9,421 bases of DNA, taken from positions 1 through 9,421 of the forward strand of contig JACMQP010000481.1 of assembly GCA_014376915.1 (NCBI GenBank), in the 5' to 3' direction. This stretch comes from Ramlibacter sp. Lineage in GTDB: Bacteria > Pseudomonadota > Gammaproteobacteria > Burkholderiales > Burkholderiaceae. Position 1 is the stretch's first letter. Each line of letters opens with the position of its first letter. Positions 1-6,657 of the stretch are shown in pieces. A model generated the notes under the pieces. The model saw only the letters and a program-made list of their open reading frames with translations, was not told the DNA's origin and did not search any database. A program made the position numbers and the translations under genes.

Positions 1-918
1 CGTGCTCGATTCGGCCGTGTAGGCAAGACCGAGCCGCTCACGAATGGTGTCCGTCAGCGGCGCGGACATGCCGCCTCCGAACAGGATCGCCGCCACCGAT
101 CCGACGAGTCGCCAGCGCTGCTGCGCCAGCTCCTGCGCCTTCGCTGGCGCCAGGGGGTAGGCCAGATTGACGAAGACCTGCGACACCTGGCCGAAGCGCC
201 GTCCCATGGCGCTCCCGATGTAATCCGCCGGCGCCACCGGCGCCGGCGCAATTCCACCGGCGGATGGGGGCATGCCGGAAAACAGCCGCTCGGCCAGGGC
301 GAGGAAAGTTTCGACGTCGAAATTTCCCGCCGCAGTGACCACGGTTTTTTCGGCCACGTAATGGGACTTCACGTGCGCGATGACGTCTGCCCGGGTAAAG
401 CGTTCAATGTTCTTCACGCTGCCGATCACCGGCATGCCCATCGGGTGGTCGCCCCAGATGGCGCGGTCCAGCAACTCGCTCGAGCCCTCCTGCGGATCCT
501 CCAGGGACTCGATCGCCTCCTGCCGGATCACTTCCAGCTCCCGCACCAGTTCGGCTTCGGGGAAGGTGCTGTTCAGGACGATGTCGGCCGTCATCTCCAG
601 GAACTGGTCCGCGTGCCTGCCCAGGCCGGTCATGAAATAGCCAGTCGTATCCTTGCTGGTGAAGGCGTTGACGTCGGCTCCCAGTCGCTCCGCATCGAGG
701 TTGATGGCCTGCACGGATCGGGTCGCCGTGCCCTTGAAAGCCATGTGCTCCAGGACATGGCTGATGCCGCTCGTCGCAGGCGTCTCGTCCCGGGAACCCA
801 CCCGCAGGAAGACGCCGACGCTGGCGCTCTGCACATGGGGAAGGGGGATGGCCAGCAGTCTCACCCCGTTACCGAGCGTCTTCACGACGGGTGCGCTGGC
901 GGCGGCGGTGCCGGTCAC
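1..918 (-). CDS. M16-family zinc metallopeptidase (pitrilysin/processing-peptidase type), C-terminus cut by window edge
   Basis: The reading frame is open from a GTG at 918-916 to the left edge, giving 306 residues. An HxxEH zinc motif sits at residues 54-58 (HVLEH). The third ligand is probably E134 in VIRQEAIE, 76 residues after H58, which is the spacing expected for this family. A DP pair and HPMGMPVIGS follow. The second half shows GGGMS and RERLGLAY (residues 293-300), the usual M16_C landmark. Family members of this kind run to about 420 residues, so roughly 110 are probably missing off the edge. They cleave peptides inside a closed two-lobed chamber. No signal peptide is visible, so a cytoplasmic location is inferred. 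The GTG start overlaps the stop of the upstream gene as GTGA, implying translational coupling. All active-site residues are present, so this copy looks catalytic rather than the inactive partner found in some M16 pairs. Natural substrate unknown. Confidence 0.93.
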   Translation of the reverse strand, partial: MTGTAAASAPVVKTLGNGVRLLAIPLPHVQSASVGVFLRVGSRDETPATSGISHVLEHMAFKGTATRSVQAINLDAERLGADVNAFTSKDTTGYFMTGLGRHADQFLEMTADIVLNSTFPEAELVRELEVIRQEAIESLEDPQEGSSELLDRAIWGDHPMGMPVIGSVKNIERFTRADVIAHVKSHYVAEKTVVTAAGNFDVETFLALAERLFSGMPPSAGGIAPAPVAPADYIGSAMGRRFGQVSQVFVNLAYPLAPAKAQELAQQRWRLVGSVAAILFGGGMSAPLTDTIRERLGLAYTAESST

Positions 919-1619
919 GGCCGCTGGGCCTCGAAGTAGGGCAAGAGTGCCTTCGCAGCTTCGATGCGCAGGTGCATTTCCATGGCGCGATCGTTCATGA
1001 TCTCGACCAGGAAGCCTCTTGGATCCGGACTGTCGACAGCCGCTGCCTGCGGCTGCGTCACGACCGGCGTGAAAACGGGTTTGAGCCGTTCCAGCGCCTG
1101 CTTCAAGTCATCCGGTTTCGTGCTTTCGAGTCGAGACAACAGGTCCGCCTGCGCATCGGGACCAGGTGCAAGGTCAAGCCAAGGTTCGTCCGCGAACACT
1201 GTTGCCAGGTCCGGCGCCACGAAAGCCGACCAGCGACCGGGTGCCCGCTCGACCGGGGGCAGCACAGAAGGCGTCATCCCGATGCGGTCCCGGGCAATAT
1301 CGCCAAGATAACGCATTCGCAACGACTCAAGAAAGGCGTTCGCCCGAGCGACCGGCACGGGCTCCGAAAGGGAGAACCAGAGCTGGTAGCCGTCGGTGCC
1401 GGAGACTGCGATCGCGGGGGCGGGCAGCGCCAGATCGACCTGAACGCCCCGCCATACTTTCGCCAGACCCTCCCAGCTGGCCGGCCGAGCAAGCTCCAGC
1501 ACCATCGCCCGCACCCGCCCATCCGCGCCGATCAGGCCAGGCTCCTGGGAACCCGGAACCTCTCGCTGCACGTCGTGCGAGAAGTAGAGACGTTGCAACT
1601 CGGCTTGAAGTCTGTTCAT
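915..1619 (-). CDS. Conserved-looking protein of unknown function, 234 aa, with weak RepB/AEP-primase-like core
   Basis: I do not recognise a named function. The chosen start is the ATG at 1619-1617 (MNRLQAELQRLYF). The frame stays open for 69 more codons upstream, but that stretch is Arg-rich and looks non-coding. There is no good Shine-Dalgarno sequence before the ATG, so the start is uncertain. Residues 36-108 read as alternating strands and helices: a strand VRAMVLEL, a helix WEGLAKVW, then PAIAVSGTDGYQLWFSL at 68-84, which resembles the SGxGxxxxW strand of RepB-type/archaeo-eukaryotic primases. The DxD expected in an active primase is absent; E42 stands in that area. A proline/alanine-rich linker leads to a compact C-terminal helical segment (residues 199-230) with FLVEIMND and LRIEAAKALLPYF, a pattern I associate with small helical domains such as those in some phage terminase small subunits. 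Soluble, no signal peptide or membrane segment. Coupled by GTGA overlap to the M16 peptidase gene. Function open. Confidence 0.8.
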   Translation of the reverse strand: MNRLQAELQRLYFSHDVQREVPGSQEPGLIGADGRVRAMVLELARPASWEGLAKVWRGVQVDLALPAPAIAVSGTDGYQLWFSLSEPVPVARANAFLESLRMRYLGDIARDRIGMTPSVLPPVERAPGRWSAFVAPDLATVFADEPWLDLAPGPDAQADLLSRLESTKPDDLKQALERLKPVFTPVVTQPQAAAVDSPDPRGFLVEIMNDRAMEMHLRIEAAKALLPYFEAQRP

Positions 1620-1851
1620 GGATCGATGGTTGACGGGCTGCCGCCCACGCGCGACTCTACTCTGTCGCGCTCCGGGAGGCCGTCCCCGATGCCCGCTTTC
1701 GACTTGGGCTTGGCCCCGAAAACGGATTCGATCGCGGCTGTGGAACTTCAGCAACTGGACCGCGGCGGCGCAAGACATTTGGCCATGGACCACCTGGCGA
1801 ACATTGAGGTGCGACGCGCACTCCATCCGCCTGCGATGGCATTGCCACCTG
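1620..1851. other. Intergenic gap between livF and the unknown-protein gene
   Basis: This 232-bp stretch has no convincing coding content on either strand. It should hold the end of the liv transcript and the promoter of the unknown-protein/M16 pair. No hairpin followed by a T-tract is visible on the minus strand. A weak -10-like TAGAGT occurs on the minus strand (plus-strand 1654-1659) without a recognisable -35. Just after the livF stop, a 6-bp stem with a 3-nt loop (1835-1849, one G-U pair in RNA) is present but lacks a U-run. Confidence 0.55.
1649..1670. repeat. 7-bp perfect inverted repeat upstream of the unknown-protein gene
   Basis: The arms GCGCGAC (1649-1655) and GTCGCGC (1664-1670) are exact reverse complements around an 8-nt spacer (TCTACTCT). 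The repeat lies 30 to 51 nt upstream of the ATG at 1619. The only -10-like hexamer in this gap (minus-strand TAGAGT) spans the left arm and spacer, so it could be an operator. It could equally be a 5' leader hairpin, or chance in GC-rich DNA. It has no T-tract, so it is not a canonical terminator. Confidence 0.4.
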
Positions 1852-2598
1852 TCAAAAGTTCAGTCCCAACCACTGCTGGACCTGCTGGTGCAGGTCGCCC
1901 TCGAAGTCGGCAGGCGTGCCGTCGGCGGTGATCCTGCCCAGGCTCAGCACGCAGATGCGGTCCGACATCTTCACGACGCGCCGCACGTTGTGGTCGATCA
2001 GCAGGATGCCCATTGCGGCCTGCGCGAATTTCGCGATCCAGACGAACACCTCCTCGGAGACCTTGGGCGACAGGCCAATGCTGGGTTCGTCGATCAGGCA
2101 CAACCTGGGTTGCTGCAGCCAGGCCTTGGCGAATTCGACCTGCTTTTGCTGTCCTCCCGAAAGGCTGCCCGCCGGCTGCGAGCGCTTCTCGTGCAGCGCT
2201 GGAAAGAGCTCGAACACTTCCTGCAGCCGCGGGCGCAACTTGCCCGAGAATTGCCTGGGCCGCCCGAGCAGCGGCAACGTCAGGTTGTCCTGCACGGACA
2301 GATAGGGAAACAGGCTGGACTCTTGCGGGATGCAGCAGATCCCCAGGTCGATCAGGCGATGCGGCGCAATGCCGGAAATGTCCTGACCGTCGTAGGCAAT
2401 GGTCCCGGTCTTGGGCGGCAGGAAACCGCAGATGGTCTTGATGATGGTGGACTTGCCGGCGCCGTTCAGGCCGATCAGGCCGGTGATGCGGCCGCTGTCG
2501 ACGTGCAGGCTGATGTCGCGGAGCACGTCGATGTCCTGCGCATAGCCGGCTGTCACTCCCTGCATTTCCAGCAATGGCCGGAGTTGTGCGTCGCTCAC
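1852..2598 (-). CDS. livF: Branched-chain-type ABC transporter ATP-binding protein LivF
   Basis: This 248-residue ATPase is the second nucleotide-binding subunit of the HAAT importer. It sits on the cytoplasmic face and pairs with LivG to drive uptake through LivH/LivM. Visible motifs are Walker A GLNGAGKST at 43-51, Q-loop Q92 in IPQESSLFP, signature LSGGQ at 146-150, Walker B CLIDEP at 167-172 with catalytic E171, the D-loop SIGLSP, and H-loop H203 in LLIDHNV. The usual GPNGAGKS is GLNGAGKS here, a tolerated position. The short length and the absence of the C-terminal extension seen in LivG-like subunits fit LivF. The start is GTG at 2598, one nucleotide after the livG TGA, so translation is probably coupled. 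It is the last gene of the operon. Assignment to LivF is firm; the transported substrate is not known. Confidence 0.96.
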   Translation of the reverse strand: MSDAQLRPLLEMQGVTAGYAQDIDVLRDISLHVDSGRITGLIGLNGAGKSTIIKTICGFLPPKTGTIAYDGQDISGIAPHRLIDLGICCIPQESSLFPYLSVQDNLTLPLLGRPRQFSGKLRPRLQEVFELFPALHEKRSQPAGSLSGGQQKQVEFAKAWLQQPRLCLIDEPSIGLSPKVSEEVFVWIAKFAQAAMGILLIDHNVRRVVKMSDRICVLSLGRITADGTPADFEGDLHQQVQQWLGLNF

Positions 2599-2599
2599 G

Positions 2600-3355
2600 T
2601 CAATGGACCTGCAGGCTGGGCGGGTCGGCTTCGCCTTGCGCGTCGCTGTTGCCCAGATAGGCTTCGATCACGTCGTGGTTCTGCAGGACCGCGCGGACGT
2701 CGCCGGCGGCGATGACACGGCCCGCGTTCATGCAGACGGCGCTCTGGCACAGGTCCACGACGATCGGCATGTCGTGGCTCACCAGAAGGAAGGTCGCGCC
2801 CTGCGCGTGGCGCTTGCGGATAAATTGGACCATCACCTCGCGCATCACCGGGTGGACGGCAGCGAAAGGTTCGTCGAGCATGGCGATCAGCGGGGGCTCG
2901 ATAAAGCACATGCCGAACTCCAGCAGCTTGCGCTGGCCGCCCGAAAGCTGGCCTGCGTCGAGGTATTGCACCGGCGCGAGCGTCAGCTCTTCGACCAGCG
3001 CGTGCGCCCGGTCGGTGGACTGGGCCTCGGACAGGCCCCGGGCCATGCCGGCCGTAAGAAGGTTGTCGAAAGCGGACATGCGGGTGAAGACCCGCGTCAT
3101 CTGGAACATGCGCAGCACGCCGCGCTGCACCAACCGGTCGGGTGCCATGCCCGTGATGTCGTGCTCGCCCATTCGCACCCGCCCGGAATCCGGCGGCAGG
3201 AAGCCGGACAGCAGGTTGAGCACCGTCGTCTTGCCGGAACCGTTGGGGCCGATCAGGCCCAGGATCTCGCCCTGCCTGACTTCGAAGCTGACGTTATCGA
3301 CGGCAGTTGCGCCGCCGAAGCGCTTGAACAAGCCCTCGATCTTCAAGAGGCTCAT
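2600..3355 (-). CDS. livG: Branched-chain-type ABC transporter ATP-binding protein LivG
   Basis: This 251-residue ATPase is the first nucleotide-binding subunit of the importer. Motifs in order are an A-loop region FKRFGGATAVDN (10-21), Walker A GPNGSGKTT (36-44), Q-loop Q85 in FQMTRVF, signature LSGGQ (137-141), Walker B LIAMLDEP with E162, and H-loop H194 in LLVSHDM. FGGATAVDNVSF and the position order LivM-LivG-LivF mark it as LivG rather than LivF. The D-loop reads FAAVHP where many relatives have a Gly (A/F-A-G), a mild substitution. The ATG at 3355-3353 overlaps the livM stop as ATGA, and AGGGG lies about 8 nt upstream (3364-3368). The frame is open further upstream to 3478, but that part overlaps livM and does not resemble the family, so the ATG at 3355 is preferred. 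Confidence 0.96.
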   Translation of the reverse strand: MSLLKIEGLFKRFGGATAVDNVSFEVRQGEILGLIGPNGSGKTTVLNLLSGFLPPDSGRVRMGEHDITGMAPDRLVQRGVLRMFQMTRVFTRMSAFDNLLTAGMARGLSEAQSTDRAHALVEELTLAPVQYLDAGQLSGGQRKLLEFGMCFIEPPLIAMLDEPFAAVHPVMREVMVQFIRKRHAQGATFLLVSHDMPIVVDLCQSAVCMNAGRVIAAGDVRAVLQNHDVIEAYLGNSDAQGEADPPSLQVH

Positions 3356-4299
3356 GGCTTGCGCCCCTGAAGCCGCGCTGCAATCAGGCCCCACAGGCCA
3401 CCGGGGATGTAGCGCGCGAAGACGATCACCAGCAAGGCGAAGACGATCATCTGGACGCCGCCGAAAGCACGCAGCCATTCCGAACTCAGGTAGACCAGCA
3501 GGCCGCCGAGGATGGCGCCGCTCAGCGAGCCCATGCCGCCGATCACCACCATCGACAGGATCAGGCCGGTCTGCTGCAGCAGGCCCAGTTCCGGGCTTAC
3601 CAGCTGGCTGAAGGTGCCATACAGGGAACCGGCCAGGCCGCAGATGGCGCAGGAAACGCAGAAGGCGATCATCTTGACCCGCACCACGGCGATGCCGCGG
3701 CTTTCGGCGCCGACCGGGTCGTCGCGCACGGCCATCATGAAGCGCCCCAGCTTGCCCTTGAGCATCCAGTAGATGAAGCTGAGGACCGCCACCAGCGTGA
3801 ACAGGAAGATGTAGTAGTAGCCGAGCCGGTTTTCCGTCAGCGTCGCGACGTGGATGCCCTGGTCGCCGCGCGTGAACTCGTACGAATTGCCGATCGCCAC
3901 CCGCGCGATCTCGGCGAAGGCCAGTGTCGTCAGCGACAGGTAGGGGCCGGTGAGATTGAGCACCAGCTTGCCCAGGATCAGCCCGGCCAGCGCGGTGACG
4001 ACGATCGCAGCCGGGATCCCCAGGACCAGCGGAACCTTCCAGTAGTAATCGAGCAAGGCCGTTGTGTAGGCGCCGATCATCGCGAATGCTGCCGGCGCCA
4101 GCGAGAACTGGCCGGTGTAGCCGGCCAGCAGGTTCCAGGCGAGCGCGAGGATGGCGAAGTACATGCTGACGAGGATGATGCCCAGCGTGTAAGGCCCGGA
4201 GACCACCAGCGGGACCAGCGCAATGACGGCAATGATCACCAGTGCCGCCCGCATGTCGAAGCGCAGCCGCTGCTGCCAGAGATTGCCGACCGGCTTCAT
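3352..4299 (-). CDS. livM: Branched-chain-type ABC transporter permease LivM
   Basis: This 315-residue inner-membrane permease forms the translocation path together with LivH. It is highly hydrophobic, with about eight or more membrane segments. Family landmarks are NLLAGYTGQFSLAPAAF near residues 60-75 (commonly SLGHAAF, so the GH pair is AP here), GPYLSLTTLAFAEIAR, a loop GRFMMAVRDDPVGAESRGI that is the cytoplasmic coupling region contacting the ATPases, and GGMGSLSGAILGG near the C-terminus. The ATG at 4299-4297 overlaps the livH TGA as ATGA, and the stop overlaps the livG start in the same way. The frame runs open upstream to 4992 without a stop, but that is the out-of-frame shadow of livH. 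It is not a fusion, since the family N-terminus begins at MKPVGNLW. Confidence 0.95.
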   Translation of the reverse strand: MKPVGNLWQQRLRFDMRAALVIIAVIALVPLVVSGPYTLGIILVSMYFAILALAWNLLAGYTGQFSLAPAAFAMIGAYTTALLDYYWKVPLVLGIPAAIVVTALAGLILGKLVLNLTGPYLSLTTLAFAEIARVAIGNSYEFTRGDQGIHVATLTENRLGYYYIFLFTLVAVLSFIYWMLKGKLGRFMMAVRDDPVGAESRGIAVVRVKMIAFCVSCAICGLAGSLYGTFSQLVSPELGLLQQTGLILSMVVIGGMGSLSGAILGGLLVYLSSEWLRAFGGVQMIVFALLVIVFARYIPGGLWGLIAARLQGRKP

Positions 4300-5186
4300 A
4301 CCTGCCGGCCTTTCTCGCCGAACAGGCCCTGCGGCCGGAACAGCAGTACCAGCACCAGGATGATCAGGCCGAACGCATCGCGATAGTCGTAGGAGAGATA
4401 GACCGAGAAGAAGGCCTCGCTGACGCCGAGGATGAGGGCCGCGATCATGGCGCCCCAGATGGATCCCATGCCCCCCAGCACCACGATCACATAGGACTTC
4501 ACCGCCGGAAAGGCGCCGATGTCGGGCGAGGGATTGACCAGCGGCGCCAGCAAGGCGCCCGACAAAGCCGCCAGCATGCCGGAGATGACGAAGATCAGAC
4601 TGGTGGTGCGTGTTGCGTCGATGCCGGCAAGCGACGCACCGAGCCGGTTCTGCGCCACGGCCTGGATCTGCTTGCCCCACACCGAGCGCTTGATGAACAG
4701 CGCCAGGGCGACCATCAGAAGGATGGACACGATGGCTGCCACGGCCTTCTGCCCGGTGAGCATGATGGGTCCGAAAGCGAAGCGGCCGACGTCGATCAGG
4801 GGCGGGCCGCGGAAGGAATAAGGCCCGACGATCTTGTCGACCAGGTTGATCAGCAGCAGCGACAGGCCGAAAGTAACGACCACCGCATATTCGTCCTTCA
4901 TGAAGCCCCAGCTTGCGTAGCCCTGGTACAGCGGACGCATCAACAGCCGCTCCACCAGCCAGCCCAGCAACGCGCCGGCGAAAGCGGCGCACGGCAGGGC
5001 CGCCCAGGGCGACACGCCGAGCTTGAGCGACGTCAGCACGTAGGTGTAGGCGCCGATCATGAAGAATTCGCCATGGGCGAAGTTGACGATCTTCAGCACG
5101 CCGAAGATCATTGCCAGCCCCACGGCCATCAGCGCGTAGAAGCAGCCGTAAATCAGGCCGTTCGACAGCAGGTCGAAAGCTAGCAT
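4296..5186 (-). CDS. livH: Branched-chain-type ABC transporter permease LivH
   Basis: This 296-residue inner-membrane permease is the partner of LivM. The N-terminus MLAFDLLSNGLIYGCFYALM and the following GLAMIFGVLKIVNFAHGEFFMIGAY are hallmarks of the LivH branch. The cytoplasmic coupling loop SVWGKQIQAVAQNRLGASLAGID matches the family's GxxxRAxAxNxxxAxxxGI pattern, and VVLGGMGSIWGAMIAAL is the conserved late segment. The start is the ATG at 5186-5184, which gives the family N-terminus. An in-frame TTG at 5222 would add 12 residues but starts inside the intercistronic hairpin. The ATG has no clear Shine-Dalgarno sequence, which suggests weak or structure-dependent initiation. It is separated from the binding-protein gene by 81 nt, unlike the tight spacing downstream. 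Confidence 0.95.
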   Translation of the reverse strand: MLAFDLLSNGLIYGCFYALMAVGLAMIFGVLKIVNFAHGEFFMIGAYTYVLTSLKLGVSPWAALPCAAFAGALLGWLVERLLMRPLYQGYASWGFMKDEYAVVVTFGLSLLLINLVDKIVGPYSFRGPPLIDVGRFAFGPIMLTGQKAVAAIVSILLMVALALFIKRSVWGKQIQAVAQNRLGASLAGIDATRTTSLIFVISGMLAALSGALLAPLVNPSPDIGAFPAVKSYVIVVLGGMGSIWGAMIAALILGVSEAFFSVYLSYDYRDAFGLIILVLVLLFRPQGLFGEKGRQV

Positions 5187-5211
5187 AGGGGGTGTCGACT
5201 CAAGAGAAATC

Positions 5212-5236
5212 CGGCATCGCAAGCGTTGCGATGCCG
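5212..5236 (-). promoter_or_regulatory. Intercistronic hairpin between binding-protein gene and livH
   Basis: CGGCATCGCAA (5212-5222) and TTGCGATGCCG (5226-5236) are perfect reverse complements with a 3-nt loop, giving an 11-bp stem. In the minus-strand transcript it begins 31 nt after the binding-protein stop codon and ends 25 nt before the livH ATG. It is followed by a mixed pyrimidine run (GATTTCTCTT), not a clean U-tract. The likely role is partial termination or protection of the upstream mRNA 3' end, which would leave more binding-protein message than permease message. Confidence 0.75.
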
Positions 5237-5267
5237 CAGGTTTTGTCAGGACTTCAGGGGCTCGCGC

Positions 5268-6482
5268 CTATTTGGCGGGACGAACGATCTTGGCCGGATC
5301 GAACTTCTGGCCGGGGCCCTGGATCATCAGCGTCTGGCCGACGGGCTGCTTCTCGGCCGTCATCTCGTAATTGACGAACGGGATCTCCAGCCATTGCTGG
5401 TAGCCGAAGCCCGGTTTGCTGGAAAAATCAGAAATGCCGCGGATGCTCTCGAACTTCATGGTCTGCATGGCCTTGATCAGCTTGTCCGAATCGGTGCTCT
5501 TGGCGGTCTCGATTCCCTGGATGACCAGCTGCAGCGAGTCGGCAGCCTGCAGCACCAGCCGATTCACGTCGCCGCCAGTGCGCTTTTTGTATTCGGCGGC
5601 GATGTCCGTGGCCATCTTGGTCTGCTTCATCTGCGGATGGTAGAGCGCGAACGACAGCATGTACTTGCCGCCCTCCTTCACGTTCTGCCAGAAGTCCGGG
5701 TAGTCGGCCAGGCCGCTGCCGTCGTACAGGATGGTCTTGGGACTCGGAGCCACGCCCTGCTCGTAGATCTGGTTCATCGCCAGATACGCGGCCGGCGGCA
5801 ACATCGACAGCACGATGACGTCCGGTGGATTGGCCCGCAGCGGCAGCACCGCCGCCGTGAAGTCCTTGCTGGTGCGGTCGAGCGTCTCGTATTTGTATTC
5901 GATCTGCGGCGCTTGGGCCTTGAGCAGCTCGCCAGTCAGCTTGGCCTGGCCGATGCCGTAGTCGGTGTTCTCGGCGAAGGCGACGACGCGCTTGACCTTC
6001 ATCGCGATCAGCGTGGTCGCCATCGTCGAGGACACCAGCGTGTTGTACGGCGAGGTGTTGAACACCTCCGGATAGCCGCGCTTGCGCACGTCGTCCGACC
6101 AGCAGTTGGTGTTGACGTACGGCACCTTGTAGCGGTGGGCCACTTCGATCTCGGCCAGGCAGACCGAGCTCTGGTGACCGCCGGCCAGCGCAACCACCTT
6201 GTCGCTGGTGATCAGCTTTTCGGTCGCGGCGCGGCCTTTTTCGGGGATGCCCTGGTTGTCTTCGTACAGCAGCTTGATCGGGCGTCCCAGCACGCCGCCC
6301 CTGGCGTTGACGAGGTCCTTCACGATCTCCATTCCGTCTTTGACCTGAGCGCCCTGCACCACCGAACCGGGTGGCGACTGCGTCAGGCTCACCCCGATCA
6401 GGATCGGATCGGCGGCCAGCGCCGGCGACATGACCAACGCATAGCCAAGCATCCCCATCAGATAACGCAAGCCGCTCATCAT
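5268..6482 (-). CDS. Branched-chain-type ABC transporter substrate-binding protein (Peripla_BP_6 family, LivK-like)
   Basis: This 404-residue periplasmic protein captures the ligand for the LivHMGF complex. A signal peptide is clear: a short N-terminus with one Arg, a hydrophobic stretch to residue 18, then SPALAAD with cleavage expected after A23 or A24. The mature part starts DPILIGVSLTQS and continues with family-type segments: GAQVKDGMEIVKDLVNARGGVLGRPI, DNQGIPEKGRAATEKLI, GGHQSSVCLAEIEVAHRYKVPYVN and ENTDYGIGQAK. The start is the first of two adjacent ATGs (6482 and 6479), set by AAGGAGA 5 nt upstream. A frame extension to 6515 is ignored because it lacks a ribosome binding site and would bury the signal peptide. 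First gene of the operon and next to its own permease and ATPases, so the ligand is shared with them. The ligand is not deducible; this family also binds amides, urea and aromatic acids. I leave the symbol blank because livK would imply leucine. Confidence 0.94.
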   Translation of the reverse strand: MMSGLRYLMGMLGYALVMSPALAADPILIGVSLTQSPPGSVVQGAQVKDGMEIVKDLVNARGGVLGRPIKLLYEDNQGIPEKGRAATEKLITSDKVVALAGGHQSSVCLAEIEVAHRYKVPYVNTNCWSDDVRKRGYPEVFNTSPYNTLVSSTMATTLIAMKVKRVVAFAENTDYGIGQAKLTGELLKAQAPQIEYKYETLDRTSKDFTAAVLPLRANPPDVIVLSMLPPAAYLAMNQIYEQGVAPSPKTILYDGSGLADYPDFWQNVKEGGKYMLSFALYHPQMKQTKMATDIAAEYKKRTGGDVNRLVLQAADSLQLVIQGIETAKSTDSDKLIKAMQTMKFESIRGISDFSSKPGFGYQQWLEIPFVNYEMTAEKQPVGQTLMIQGPGQKFDPAKIVRPAK

Positions 6483-6487
6483 CGAAA

Positions 6488-6494
6488 TCTCCTT
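6488..6494 (-). promoter_or_regulatory. Strong ribosome binding site for the binding-protein gene
   Basis: The minus strand reads AAGGAGA followed by TTTCG and then ATG at 6482. This is a near-perfect Shine-Dalgarno sequence at good spacing, and it decides the start codon. The livH ATG shows no comparable site, again consistent with high binding-protein output. Confidence 0.88.
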
Positions 6495-6579
6495 GAATTG
6501 AAAAGAGTGCCTCAACTCGACTCACGACCCGCCGCCACCGGCAACCTCGCACGTCTCGAATCTAATCGCATTTGGCTGG

Positions 6580-6597
6580 GTTTTAGCATGCTAAAAC
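6580..6597. promoter_or_regulatory. Perfect 18-bp palindrome, candidate operator for the transporter operon
   Basis: GTTTTAGCATGCTAAAAC is its own reverse complement across all 18 bases and is much more AT-rich than its surroundings. Its near edge lies 97 nt upstream of the binding-protein ATG, inside the only gap between tamB and the operon. The length and continuous two-fold symmetry are typical of sites for homodimeric repressors such as MarR, GntR or IclR types. The right half on the minus strand also contains TGCTAAAAC, which resembles an extended -10 element, so a bound protein could block RNA polymerase. No convincing -35 is visible. No regulator gene is in the window. Confidence 0.7.
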
Positions 6598-6657
6598 TTC
6601 GGGAAAACCCCTTGTCCGCGGCGATGGTCCAGACCGGCGCCTTGCGCTGCGGCGACC

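Noticed and set aside
1620..1826. N-terminal extension of the unknown protein to an upstream start at 1826
   Set aside because: The added 69 residues are Arg/Gly/His-rich without predicted structure, and MNRLQAELQRLYF is a natural helical N-terminus.
1835..1849. Short stem-loop just after livF as the operon terminator
   Set aside because: Only 6 bp including one G-U pair and no U-tract follows. It may act weakly, but I would not annotate it as a terminator.
1618..2715. A 365-codon plus-strand open frame, and similar ones at 891-1931, 2603-3370, 2712-3611 and 4242-5183
   Set aside because: All are antisense to genes with recognised motifs or stronger coding character. None shows a recognisable domain or a plausible ribosome binding site.
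4300..4992. Upstream extension of livM suggesting a fusion of two proteins
   Set aside because: The extension is an out-of-frame reading of livH, Arg/Gly/His-rich and not membrane-like. The ATGA overlap at 4296-4299 gives the normal start.
6580..6597. The 18-bp palindrome as an intrinsic terminator for tamB
   Set aside because: As RNA it would be an AT-rich stem with almost no loop and no following U-run, so an operator is the better reading.
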